Made by a program: the position numbers and the translations under genes. A model generated the notes under the pieces. That model saw nothing but the letters and a program-made list of their open reading frames with translations. It searched no databases and was not told the DNA's origin. 64,000 bases of DNA, from assembly GCA_033032865.1 (NCBI GenBank), contig JAWHQI010000306.1:1054001-1118000 (forward strand), written 5' to 3'. Origin of the DNA: Dactylorhiza incarnata (lineage: Eukaryota > Streptophyta > Magnoliopsida > Asparagales > Orchidaceae). Of the stretch, positions 54,889 to 64,000 are shown one piece after another (positions within the stretch are counted from its first letter, which is position 1; every line of letters begins with the position of its first letter).

Positions 54889-57329
54889 ATGATTTTTCCG
54901 GAAGAATTACCAGGAATTCCATCTGATCGAGAGATCGAATTCTCATTTCATCTTACAGAAGGAGTAGTGTCAGTGTCAAAGACCCCCCTATCGTATGGCT
55001 CCAAAAGAGATGGTCGAATTGAAAAGTCAACTTCAAGAACTGTTGGACAAGAACTTCATTTGACCTAGTTCATCGTCATTGGGAGACCCAGTTCTTTTCA
55101 TGAAAAAGAATGGTGGAACTCTGAGGTTGTGCATAGATTACAGAGAACTGAACGAACTCACAATAAAAAACAAGTATCCACTGCCTCGAATTGATGATTT
55201 GTTTGATCAACTAGTGAATGTCATGATCTTTTCTAAAATCAATCTCAGATCAGGATATTATCAGCTGAAAATCAAAGAAGAGGATGCCTACAAAACTGCT
55301 TTCAGTATTAGATACGGACATTATGAATCTGTCGTGATGTCGTTTGGATTAGCAAATGCTCCAACTGTGTTTATGGATCTGATGAGTAGGGTCTTTAAGG
55401 AGTATTTGGATAGGTTTGTAATAGTGTAAGACATTCTCGTATATTCGAAAAATAAAGAAGAGCACGTTGAGCACCTTAGGGTGTTATTGAGAACATTGAA
55501 AGAACATGAATTATATGCGAAGTTTTCAAAGTGTGAATTCTGGTTAGAGGAGGTTGAAGGATGGACTATCAGTAGACCCAGTCAAAATTGAGTCCATTCT
55601 TAATTGTCCTAAACCCACAACAATGACGGAAATAAGGAGTTTTCTGGGTCTTGCGGGGTTTTACCGAAAATTTGTTAAAGACTTCTCCAAAACAGCCTTA
55701 CCATTGACCAAATTGAATCGAAATATGTGAAGTTTCAGTGGTCTGATGAGTGTCAAGAAGTCTTTAAAGGGTTGAAGGAGAAGTTAACGACTGCACCAGT
55801 TTTGGTGATGTCTAGTGAAACAGAAGGATTCCAAATATACAGTGATGCATCATTAGAAGGTTTGGAATGTATACTCATGCAGCACGGAAAAGTGAGAGCA
55901 AATGCATCCAGACAGCTGAAAGATCCTGAAAGGAACTATCCGATGCATCATCTATAATTGGTTGCTGTAATTTTTGCGTTGAAGATTTAGCGGCATTACC
56001 TGTATGGAGTGAATTGTGAGGTGTTCACAGATCACAAGAGTTTGAGATATATATTCTCTGATTTCTCTCAGAAAAAGATAAACCTCCAACAACGAAGATG
56101 GATAGAATTCATCAAGGATTATGAGCGTGACATAAGATATCATCGAGGAAAAGCCAATGTAGTGGTTGATGCTTTAAGCAAAAAAAACTCGGCGATGATT
56201 TCTGCGATGAATTTGCAGAATACATTACAACTAGAAGTGGAGAAGGCTCAGATTGTGTTGATTAAAACAGATGAAGAAAGAAGAGGAAATTTGCATCAAT
56301 TGCAAATACAGTATGGGATGAAAGATAGAAACAAGAAGGCGATTGATCGGGACCCGTATCAGATAGTGAAAATGGGCAGACAAAGGCTTTTATTGTTGAA
56401 GATGGTGTATTGTTAATTAATGGGAGGTTGTGTGCCTAATATAGATAATTTGAAAGTGAAAATAATGTACGAAGCTCATAACACATTATTCGATGCATCC
56501 AGGAAGAATGAAGATGTATCAGGATTTAAAACAGGAATTTTGGTGGCCTGGAATGAAAATTGATGTGATTAAGCATATAGCAAAAGTTCGCATGTGTCAA
56601 GTTGTTAAAGCTGAACACCAGAAACCAAGAGGAAATTTGCATTCAGTCCCATTCCAGAATGGAAGTGGGGATAACAAAGCTATGGATTTCGTTATGGGAT
56701 TACCCCTTAGTAAGGCAGAAAATGCTGACATCTGGGTAATTATTGACCATCTAACAAAGGTGGCACATTTTATTCATATACAGATGGGTCGTCCAACGGA
56801 AAGGTTAGTCGATCAATATATTGACAAAATAGTAAAGTTACAAGGCGTTCCAAGGTCAATAATTTTGGACAGAGACGAGAGTTTTACGTCTGACACATGG
56901 AAATTAGTACATTAAAAGTTGGGAACTAAATTACAATATAGCACAACATTCCACCCGTAAACGAATGGGCAATCAGAACGAATGATTCAGATGTTGGAGG
57001 ATCTTCTTAGAATGGTGGTCTTGGATTTGAAGTGGTCATGGGAAAAATATTTAGCACTGGTAGAATTTTCATACAATAACAATTATCAATCCAGTAATTA
57101 AATAACACCGTTTGAAGCACTCTACGGTAGCCGATGCCAAACTCCCCTAGGTTGGGAAGAAGACGGTGAAAAGAAGTTGTTCAAGAAGAAAGTAGTGCAT
57201 AAAATGTACTACAAAATTAAATTGTTTGTGATCGGTTGAGAATGGCCCAAGATAGACAACACAAGTATTATAATGCCAGACATCGACGAGTTGAATTTGC
57301 AGTAGGTGATCAAGTTTGTTTGAAGATAA
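54889..57329 (+). pseudogene. Gypsy RT-RNase H-IN remnant
   Basis: FPEELPGIPSDREIEF (about 54897), RT with [20 protein letters not shown] (about 55120), where the catalytic FIDD is reduced to a stop plus D (about 55427), RNase H FQIYSDASLEG (about 55830) and [10 protein letters not shown] (about 56025), integrase HPGRMKMYQDLKQEFWWPGM (56494), MDFVMGLPLSKAENAD, LDRDESFTSDTW. Many stops. Confidence 0.8.
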
Positions 57330-58612
57330 AGGCTCTATTGGTTGGGTTGTTGTTGATGGCAAGTTGCTGATGGGAAATGGAGTTTATGAAAAGTGTTGTT
57401 TCTGAAAAAAGAGTTTTGCTAAAAAACTGTTTAGATGAAATGGAGTTTGTAAAACAGAGTTTTGAAAAAATTCTTTGAGAACAAAACAGAGTTTTGGGTG
57501 AAAAAATTTTTGGACTCTAATTACAGAAAATTATAAACAAGCCATAAAAATACCGTAAGTGGGATAGATCTACAATCTCAAATTAAAATTTTCTAATTTC
57601 AATAAGCTCAAATAATCAAGATCAACAATACCAATGCATATAAAATTTATATAAAAAAACTGTGTTTATAATTCTTAAAATCCATTCTATGAATCTTCAG
57701 AATCAAATCTATACATTCTGTAAGCATTTGATCAGCAATACCAATGCAATGAAGTTGTGTAAGCATTAACAATTGATGTGATTTACAAAAGAATCGGAAA
57801 ACAAATAACACCCAAACATATTCATATATAGTTGCTGGAGAAACACATTAACCATAGTAAATGCATCAGGTCAAGAAAGATACAAACTAGTATTCCCCGT
57901 GGAGCATTCAAACTAGTATTCCCCGTGGAGCATTCAAACTAGTATTCCTTGAGAAGCTGCCAGTAAAATGGAATGGAGAATGATTAGCTGTAGCGATTAC
58001 GTGCTCTAATCAGAACTGCACTGGATATTGGAGGAAACGTCGAGATAAGCGGCGGCAAGCTCGATCAACCAAAACAGGGGAATCACACAGAAGCTACAGT
58101 AAACATAGGGATGCTCGACGCGTGAGCGGGATCATCGTCGATGTCCCCGTACACGTCCATACGCGAGCTCGTTTGGCCCTAGGTGGAGGCGCAACGTTTT
58201 CCGGTGAGAAATCGGGTCGACGGGCGAGATCGGGTGCTCGATTTGGGGGGTTTCCGTCGGGAAGAGCAGATGACGAGGGCTTGCCTGTGGGAGCAAGGAA
58301 GCAGGTCTCGCGGGGAAGAGGTTTGGCTGCGGGGAGGAAGAAGGGCTCGCGGTGAGGAAGAAGGGCTCGCGGCGATGAGTGTCGGGCGGTTCTTCGCTCG
58401 ACGAGAAGCTTTCCGCCTTCTTCGCAGACGCGCACGTCTGGACCGCACAAAACGTTAGCTGGGAGGCGCAGTTGGGTGATAGCGGTAAACTGCGGATGTT
58501 AAGAAACGGGGTTTTGACGGTCAACCGAACCAAACACCGTTATGGTAGGAAACAGAGTTTTTTGCCAGCCGCACCGGAGGCAATCCGCCGAACCAAACGC
58601 CACCAAAACCGT
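57330..58612. mobile_element. Harbinger-like non-autonomous insertion
   Basis: 1.28 kb splitting the gypsy integrase tail. TAA flanks it (57327-57329, 58613-58615). The ends read AGGCTCTATTGGTTGGG and, reversed, AACGGTTTTGGTGGCGTTTGG, both of the GGC..TTGGTT kind, though the match is loose. The left two thirds are AT-rich with a 26-bp unit (AAACTAGTATTCCCCGTGGA) in about three copies at 57883-57952. The right third (58100-58500) is GC-rich with overlapping open frames on both strands, perhaps captured genomic sequence. Confidence 0.5.
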
Positions 58613-59035
58613 TTAAAGGAGTTTTTCGATTACGCAGAATTGGGAAGCTCAGACCGAGATATGTGGGACCATTTCTAATCATTGAGAGAATCAGCGAAGT
58701 GACTTATCGATTAGCATTGTCTGATGAACTTGCAAATCTCCATGATGTGTTCCATGTATCAACTTTGAGGAAGTACGTTGCAGATCCCGAGAAGATGGTC
58801 TCAGTTGTGGGCGTTTAAATAGAGCCCAATTTATCCAGTCCGAAAGAGACGTACAAGATTGTGGATCGTCAGAGCAAAACATTAAGGAATCGAGAAGTGG
58901 ATTTTGTTAAGATCTAGTGAAAAGGGCATCGACTGCAGGGTGCCACGTGGGAGAGAGAAGAAATCATGTGAGACGTTACCTCAATTGTTTGATGAAGACT
59001 CTGAATAAAAACTTTCGAGGACGAAAATTCGGTAA
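58613..59035 (+). pseudogene. Gypsy integrase tail and chromodomain-like end
   Basis: Resumes GVFRLRRIGKLRPRYVGPFL and continues LANLHDVFHVSTLRKYV, then KIVDRQSKTLRNREVDFVK and TWEREE, the C-terminal chromodomain-type end of Tekay/Del elements, with stops. Confidence 0.75.
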
Positions 59036-59047
59036 GGAGGGGTGAAT

Positions 59048-60430
59048 TGTAAAGTCTTGAACAAAGACTAATAAATCTATAATTTACAACACCTAACTAA
59101 AGCCTATCTAATGATGATAGAAATCTGGGGATGAGTATTAAATGCATCTCTTTTTGCTATTCATGATTTTCCTTCTCCTATTTTTCATTTCATAATTTGG
59201 GTTCGCTTCTTTTACGATTAAGCATTTTTATGATTACATGTGCTTTTATGTTTGAGCATTTGGAGTCGTTTGAGTTTTGAGCTTTGAGATAGATTCCTCT
59301 ATTATTTAATTTTTGGATTTTGTTTTGAGATGAATCCATGGGCCTTCTTCCTCCTCATTAGGCTTGGCTATGTAGGCCTCACCCTTTCTTGGTTGGGCAT
59401 TGATTCCTTGATTTCCTTGCTGATTACCTTGCTGTTAGAATTGATTTGCCTGATATTATTATGACCTGGGCCTATGCAATGGGCTTTGATGGATGTAGTT
59501 GGCTTTGGTTTGTTGTAGTTCATTTCATGCAATTACTTTTAATTAAATGGGCTTTGATGGATGTAGTTGGCTTTGGTTTGTTGTAGTTCATTTCATGCAA
59601 TTACTTTTAATTAAATGGGCCTTGGTAATTGATTACTTGGCTTGGTTTTGGCTTGGCCTGAAAGGAATTAAATAAATAAAAAGAGAAATGTTAGTGGCTG
59701 CTCTCCTTGGAATTTGATACTTTAGTGGAGGAGGAAATTACCTTTGCACCCCTTGGTGGGCTTTAGGTGGGCTTCCTCCCTTCTCTTGATTAAAATCCAA
59801 TGGTGATGAGAGGGGGGCATGGCTGAGAATTGATTTGGAAGTGGTTTTTTACGGGAAATAAAAAAACAAGACACTCAGCAGCTCATTTCCTTCATTCCCA
59901 AGAGCCTCCTCTGCCTTTCTCCTCCCATTTCCCTTCCCCTTTCCTGAATACTGGAGCATTTCTCCTGAGTCCTGGAGCTTCTTCCCTCTTGGTATTGGCT
60001 TGTGTTTGCAAGGACCAGCTGCTGCCTTACTCTCTTCTCTGATACTTCCTAGTTGAGCTCGCTGGTGACTTCGGTTGGGCTCTGTGTAGCTGCTGCCGTA
60101 GACACCCTCTTCTTCTGCCTTGGAAATTCTAGTGGTGAGCTTATACATAATCTTCACCCCCTTCTTCTTGGATTACTCCTCTTGAAATTATAATGAGTAT
60201 TAATTTGGAGGATTTAATATAGGGTTGTTTTAGGTTTGCATGCTGATATTTTATCCCTGGAATCTCTCTATTTAATTGCTGGAATCTCTCTTGGACAGAC
60301 AATAAACCTTCTTCCTTGCCACTTTTTTAGTCCAGAGATTTGTTATTTTGTGTTAATATATAAGGGTATATTAGAGGGCTTTAATCAATATTATGGCTGC
60401 TGTTTTTGAGGGCATTAATCAATATTGTGG
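59048..60430 (+). repeat. 3' LTR of Tekay/Del-like element (right end uncertain)
   Basis: Begins TGTAAAGTCTTGAAC directly after the polypurine tract. The first ~290 bp match the remnant at 54609. A 68-bp perfect tandem duplication (TTTGATGGATGTAGTTGGC) occupies 59479-59614. Downstream sequence to about 60430 has no gene; a 70-codon frame at 59830 is not convincing. Confidence 0.5.
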
Positions 60431-60519
60431 CTGATGTCAGAGGGGTTAACAAGGTGTTTACCCAGAAATCGGTGATCCCCTCCAAGCTGACCTTTTTCAG
60501 GTACCAGGCGATTTCGGAG

Positions 60520-61065
60520 ATCCCAGGCGGTCTCAGCAGCATCCCGGGCGATCTCGCCCCCCTGCCTGGGCGGTCTCGCCCCCTGCCTGGCGAGCTCCCA
60601 CTCTGGGCGGTCTCCCTCCTGCCGGGCGAGCTTCTTCCTGCCTGGCGAGCTCCCCTCCGGGCATCTCCCCCTCCGGGCGGTCTCCCTCCTACCTGGGCAG
60701 TCTCGCCTCCTGCCTGGCGAGCTCCCCCTCTGGGCGGTCTCCCTCCTTCCTGGGCGGTCTCGCACCCTGCCTGGCGAGCTCCCCCTCCGGGCCGTCTCCC
60801 TCCTGCCGGGCGAGCTCCTTCCTGTTGGGCGAGATCTTTCCTGCCTGGCGAACATCCCCTCCGGGCGGTCTCCCTCTTGCCTGGGCGGTCTCGCCCCCAG
60901 CCTGGTGAGCTCCCCCTCCGGGCGGTCTCCCCCCTCTGTCGGGCGACCTCCCCTTCAGCCGGGCGATCTCGCCCCTACCGGGCGGTCTCCCCCTTTAGCC
61001 GGGCGGTCTCCCCCTTTAGCCGGGCGGTCCCGCCCCTGCCGGGCGATCTCCCCCCCGGCGGTCGC
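60520..61065. repeat. Degenerate GC-rich tandem array
   Basis: Units of about 20-25 bp, many imperfectly palindromic (GGGCGGTCTC/GGCGAGCTCC). Pro/Gly-rich frames through it are artefacts. Confidence 0.8.
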
Positions 61066-61123
61066 ATGTATCTCGGGCAGCCCGTTATTCCTGGACCTGC
61101 CCGTTTGGGCAGGTCCCCGCGTC

Positions 61124-61132
61124 TATAAATAA
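61124..61132 (+). promoter_or_regulatory. LTR TATA box
   Basis: TATAAATAA just after the inverted pair GGACCTGCCCG/CGGGCAGGTCC region (61093-61116). Confidence 0.65.
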
Positions 61133-62002
61133 AGGGGCAGGGGTACCAGGAAGAGGACTTCGGAGAGTTTCCAGCCCCCAGCCTGTGACTTGAGCGGTCT
61201 CAAGTTTTGAGACCGCGGCGACCTCTCCCCTTTGTCTGGGCGATCTCCCCCTTACCTGAGCGATCTCCCCCTTGCCTGGGCGATCTCCCCCCTTGCCTGG
61301 GCAATCTACCCCCTTGCCTGTGCGATCTCCCTCCTGCCAGGCGAACTCCCACCTGTCGGGCGATCTCCCTCGGCAACCTCAGTGACTTCAGCGATCTCGG
61401 CGACCTGGGCGACTTCGTCCCTAATCGCCAGCTCTTCTCTTCAAGCTTTGTACTATTTTTCCAGGTACCTTAATGTAATCTCAGTTGAAATACATGTTTT
61501 GTATCAATAGCATTGCCCGCCGCAAGAGAGGCATTCGTCGCGGAGGGTAGAGCTGGTCTTGTCGCTTGCTCGTGACCATCTCTTTTCTCCTCTCTCACTC
61601 CTTCACTTGTGGCTCAAAGAAACCGGCTACTCAACAGTTACCCCCCTCATCCTTCAGCTTGAGCAGGTGTGGATTTGGTACATTTATGGTGCTAACAGAA
61701 CTAACACGCGACCTTCGGATATTGAGTGTTTGATGAACAGCAGTTGCGATGAAGATGCATGAATTAGGCTAAAATACAGCCAAACTTGAAACAACCATAA
61801 CTTTTGATCTGCTTGTCCGCTTTCAACCCACAATAGCTTTTCAGGACCGGCTCGAAGCCCTCCATCCAATGGCGAAACGGTTTATCCGTTCGAGTTCGTT
61901 TAGCGCCCTCAGATTGCTCAAATTCGACTCCATTTAGAAGTTATCGCAGTTTTTCCCTTTCGACAATTTCGGCAATTTTTGTTTTTGTGCGGGAGATTAG
62001 CC

Positions 62003-63267
62003 ATGGCTGACCGCGAGTTCGCCCAGCGTCCAGTTCAATCTATCCCGGGTGAAGCAATCATCTGGGAAGCCTTTGAGAAGTATCATCGTGAGATCGCTCA
62101 GCATCTCGAAGCCTTACACCAATCCTTCGTCACCCTCCTCCGGCAATTACCACCTCAAGCTCCTTTTGAGGAGGCTCCTCCTCCTCCAGCAAGTTTTGCA
62201 CATCCGGTCGCTCCTCTGCCGTCTCAATCTGAGGTGTTCACAACTGCTTGCCATGACCACTTCAGATCAGCTGCCCAGGAAGATCCAGCAGAAGTGCTGA
62301 ACTTTCTGGAGGACTGTGCATATTTTCCGGCCCCTGCTGATGTTGCTTATCCTTCAGCTCCTTCCGTTATTGTTAAAGTGGAGGAGTCTTCTCCCTTTAC
62401 AGATAGAGTTCGTTGGGAATCTGTTCCTAATGGGTTTAGAGAACCCCACAAGCCAACCTTCTCAGGGAGGAGAAGAATCAGTCTCCCACCTTCAAGCCTT
62501 TAAGTTAGTTGTTGCATTAAGAGCGATATCAGGTGGCATTAGGTGCAAGCTTCTTGTCATGACCTTTGACGGTCAAGCTAGAGAATGGTTTTACAAGCTG
62601 CCACCTCAATCAGTTACTTGCTTCGCTGATCTTCGAAGAACACTTCTCTTGAGGTTCGCTGCCTCAAGAAAGTGGAAGAGAGGTCCAGCAGCTCTTTTTT
62701 CAGATCAAGCAAGGGGATAATGAGACTTTTGCTTAATTCGTTGATAGATTCCAAAAGGAAATTCTCGAAATTGTTGATGTTAATCAGAACTTATATAAAA
62801 CCGCTTTAATATACGGATTACAAGAAGGCCCTCTCAAATTTGAAGTCAAACGAAATGAATCCGAGACTTATGGACATCTTATCAGAATAGCAAATCAATT
62901 TATTGAAGGAGAGGCAGCAAATCCTAATTATGCTTCTTCTCTGAATCGAAGGACCCAACAACGGCAAAGGAATTCTTATCACCAAGAACCATCTTCGTCA
63001 CGAAATATCCCGCAATATAAAGGCTTCAGATCTTACTCCTTTCTTCATAATAGATCTACTCAACTTCCGCAGCGAGGTTCATCACCTGAATTTGTGGAAG
63101 CCGGTCTCATTCAGTCTTTCAATCCGAGGACACTTAAAACCGAGAATTATCCAGGAGGGTATACTCAGCTTAATATTCCCATGAAAAAAATTCTTGTGAT
63201 CATTCAAGGTATGCCAGAATTTAGAGTTCCTCGCCTCATGAGACCGAAGACTAAGAATCGTCATCGT
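62003..63267 (+). pseudogene. Gypsy Gag, frameshifted, cut by the next LTR
   Basis: Starts MADREFAQRPVQSIPGEAII (ATG at 62003), Pro-rich linker, frameshift near 62460, then capsid HLQAFKLVVALRA, AREWFYKLPPQSV, and after a second shift with a TAA (about 62733) FVDRFQKEILEI, KTALIYGLQEGPLKFEV, LIRIANQFIEGEA, and YTQLNIPMKKILVII. It breaks at NRHRC where the zinc knuckle should begin, because an LTR starts at 63268. No pol follows in the window. Confidence 0.72.
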
Positions 63268-64000
63268 TGTACAACCCTGTATTCGCCGAGTAGGTCCTCG
63301 AAGCATAAGAAGCATTTGGGAGCGTTATTGTTCACTATGATCCAGGGTAAGGAAAGAGGAGGGCGAGCGGTGGAGGTGGAGACCTCCCGCTCGCCCAGCT
63401 CAGTAAAGGGGGTGATCTCCCCTCGTCGCGTGCCCCCCAAGGTAGGGGCGAGAACCCCAGTAAGGGGCGAGACCAGCCAGGGGGGCGACCCTGGCTGGGT
63501 CTCACCCAACCCCAGTAGGGGGGCGAGACCGGCCAGGGGGGCCGCCCCTGGCTGGGTCTCGCCCAGCCCAGTAAGGGGCGAGACCAGCCAGGGGGGCGAC
63601 CCTGGCTGGGTCTCACCCAGCCCCAGTAGGGGGCGAGACCGGCCAGGGGGGCCGCCCCTGGCTGGGTCTCGCCCAGCCCTAGCGAGACCGGCCAGGGGGG
63701 CCGCCCCTGGGTGGGTCTCGCCCAGCCCCAGTAGGGGGCGAGACCAGCCAGGGGGGCCGCCCCTGGCTGGATCTCGCCCAGCCCCAGTAAGGGGCGAGAC
63801 CAGCAGGGTGGCCGCCCCTGGCTGGGTCTCGCCCAGCCCCAGCAGGAAGGGGCGAGATCAGCAGGGGGGCGCCCCTGGCTGGGTCTCGCCCAGCCCTAGT
63901 TAGGGGGTTCGCCGAGCCCCGCGAAGTACCCCCCCTCGCCCGGTTCCGGGGGGAGGGGTTGGTCTGCGTTTAGCGCTCCAGAACAGCGGGATTCGGCTAT
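63268..64000 (+). mobile_element. LTR of a second hairpin-LTR element (continues past the window)
   Basis: TGTACAACCCTGTATTCGCC matches the LTR start at 10318 (TGTACAACCCTCATATTTTC), and the last visible bases GGGATTCGGCTAT match GGGGAATTTCGGCTAT near 7790. Between them is an array of palindromic units (63355-63905) different in sequence from the first element's array. It interrupts the gag above. The other end is outside the window. Confidence 0.6.
63355..63905. repeat. Array of palindromic GGGCGAGACC...GGTCTCGCCC units
   Basis: About eight units of 50-60 bp such as GGGCGAGACCAGCCAGGGGG and its reverse half CCCCTGGCTGGGTCTCGCCC, separated by AGCCCCAGTA. Each can fold into one hairpin. Confidence 0.88.

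Larger units (their letters stand above)
54608..60430 (+). mobile_element. Deleted Tekay/Del-like gypsy element
   Basis: A 5' LTR remnant (54609 to about 54888) and a 3' LTR starting at 59048 share CTTGAACAAGGAC-like sequence onward. The 5' LTR lacks its first ~8 bases and breaks off at GATGAAT, joining directly to RT-proximal coding sequence, so the rest of the LTR, the PBS, gag and protease are deleted. GGAGGGGTGAAT precedes the 3' LTR as polypurine tract. I cannot place the right end. 60430 is a guess based on where the next GC-rich LTR seems to start. Confidence 0.65.
60433..61682 (+). repeat. GC-rich LTR of a gag-type element (left edge uncertain)
   Basis: A degenerate GC-rich array (60520-61065, words such as GGGCGGTCTCSCCCC and TGCCTGGCGAGCTCCC) is followed by TATAAATAA (61124), a second smaller array (61205-61390, GGGCGATCTCCCCCTTGCCT), and an apparent end GGATTTGGTACA at 61682. 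TTTATGGTGCTAACAG after it resembles the PBS-like site at 8189. The layout (GC array, TATA, leader) parallels the LTRs at 7220 and 10318. Confidence 0.5.

Noticed and set aside
58094..58533. Overlapping 77-133-codon frames as a host gene
   Set aside because: Open on both strands in a GC-rich block inside a DNA transposon, with no domain recognised.
60406..61132. 240-codon Pro/Arg-rich protein
   Set aside because: Runs through a degenerate GC-rich tandem array. The frame is opened by unit composition.
63094..63903. 269-codon frame joining gag tail to GWVSPSPSRG repeats
   Set aside because: Joins the gag remnant to the array of a newly inserted LTR. The repeat part is palindromic DNA, not a protein domain.

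Overview
This is a repeat-dense stretch of a plant nuclear genome, most likely an angiosperm. The evidence is Ty1/copia and Ty3/gypsy LTR retrotransposons of plant type, Tourist-like MITEs flanked by TAA, plant-type primer-binding sites, and one conserved plant gene with canonical GT-AG introns. I cannot name the species. Almost everything is transposable element. The only host gene I can support is the 3' end of AUG5, the augmin/HAUS complex subunit 5, on the minus strand. Its last three coding exons lie at 39888-40083, 27250-27382 and 25746-25877.

Layout. 1-927 is a degenerate ~21-bp satellite that changes orientation. 2533-13375 is a three-level nest: a hAT-like shell (8-bp imperfect target duplication) holds an almost intact Tnt1/Tork-type Copia element on the minus strand (2713-12644, perfect AATAA duplication), whose gag is split by a 4.1-kb non-autonomous LTR element (7220-11293, perfect TCTGC duplication). 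13457-15283 holds microsatellites and a 1.13-kb palindromic element. 15.3-18.9 kb holds MITEs and a solo LTR. 18924-25133 is a gag-only non-autonomous gypsy element (perfect AGTAG duplication).

25.7-40.1 kb is AUG5. Its 12.5-kb intron holds another three-level nest, all on the + strand and so antisense to the gene: a deleted gypsy element (28347-39347), inside it a decayed Copia element (28515-36656, perfect GTGTT), inside that a gag-only gypsy derivative (32877-35236). From 40.2 kb on, still upstream of the AUG5 exons, come: a decayed Copia element (40172-44522); a decayed minus-strand chromovirus (44523-54607) carrying a 1.6-kb mini-gypsy (46540-48178, perfect TAATG) and a complete gypsy element (48300-54581, perfect CTTAA, with a solo LTR inside it flanked by GTCCG); a deleted Tekay/Del-like gypsy element (54608 to about 60.4 kb) with a Harbinger-like insertion; and two GC-rich gag-type LTR elements that run off the right edge.

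The most unusual items are: LTRs whose region upstream of the TATA box is an array of GC-rich palindromic or tandem units, seen in three elements with similar layout but different sequence; a gag protein in which a protease fragment replaces the second half of the capsid; a 1.13-kb palindrome with a terminal motif that recurs beside TA/CA microsatellites; and the heavy nested load inside one apparently functional AUG5 intron. Functional and family assignments rest on motif recognition by eye. No alignment or database search was run.
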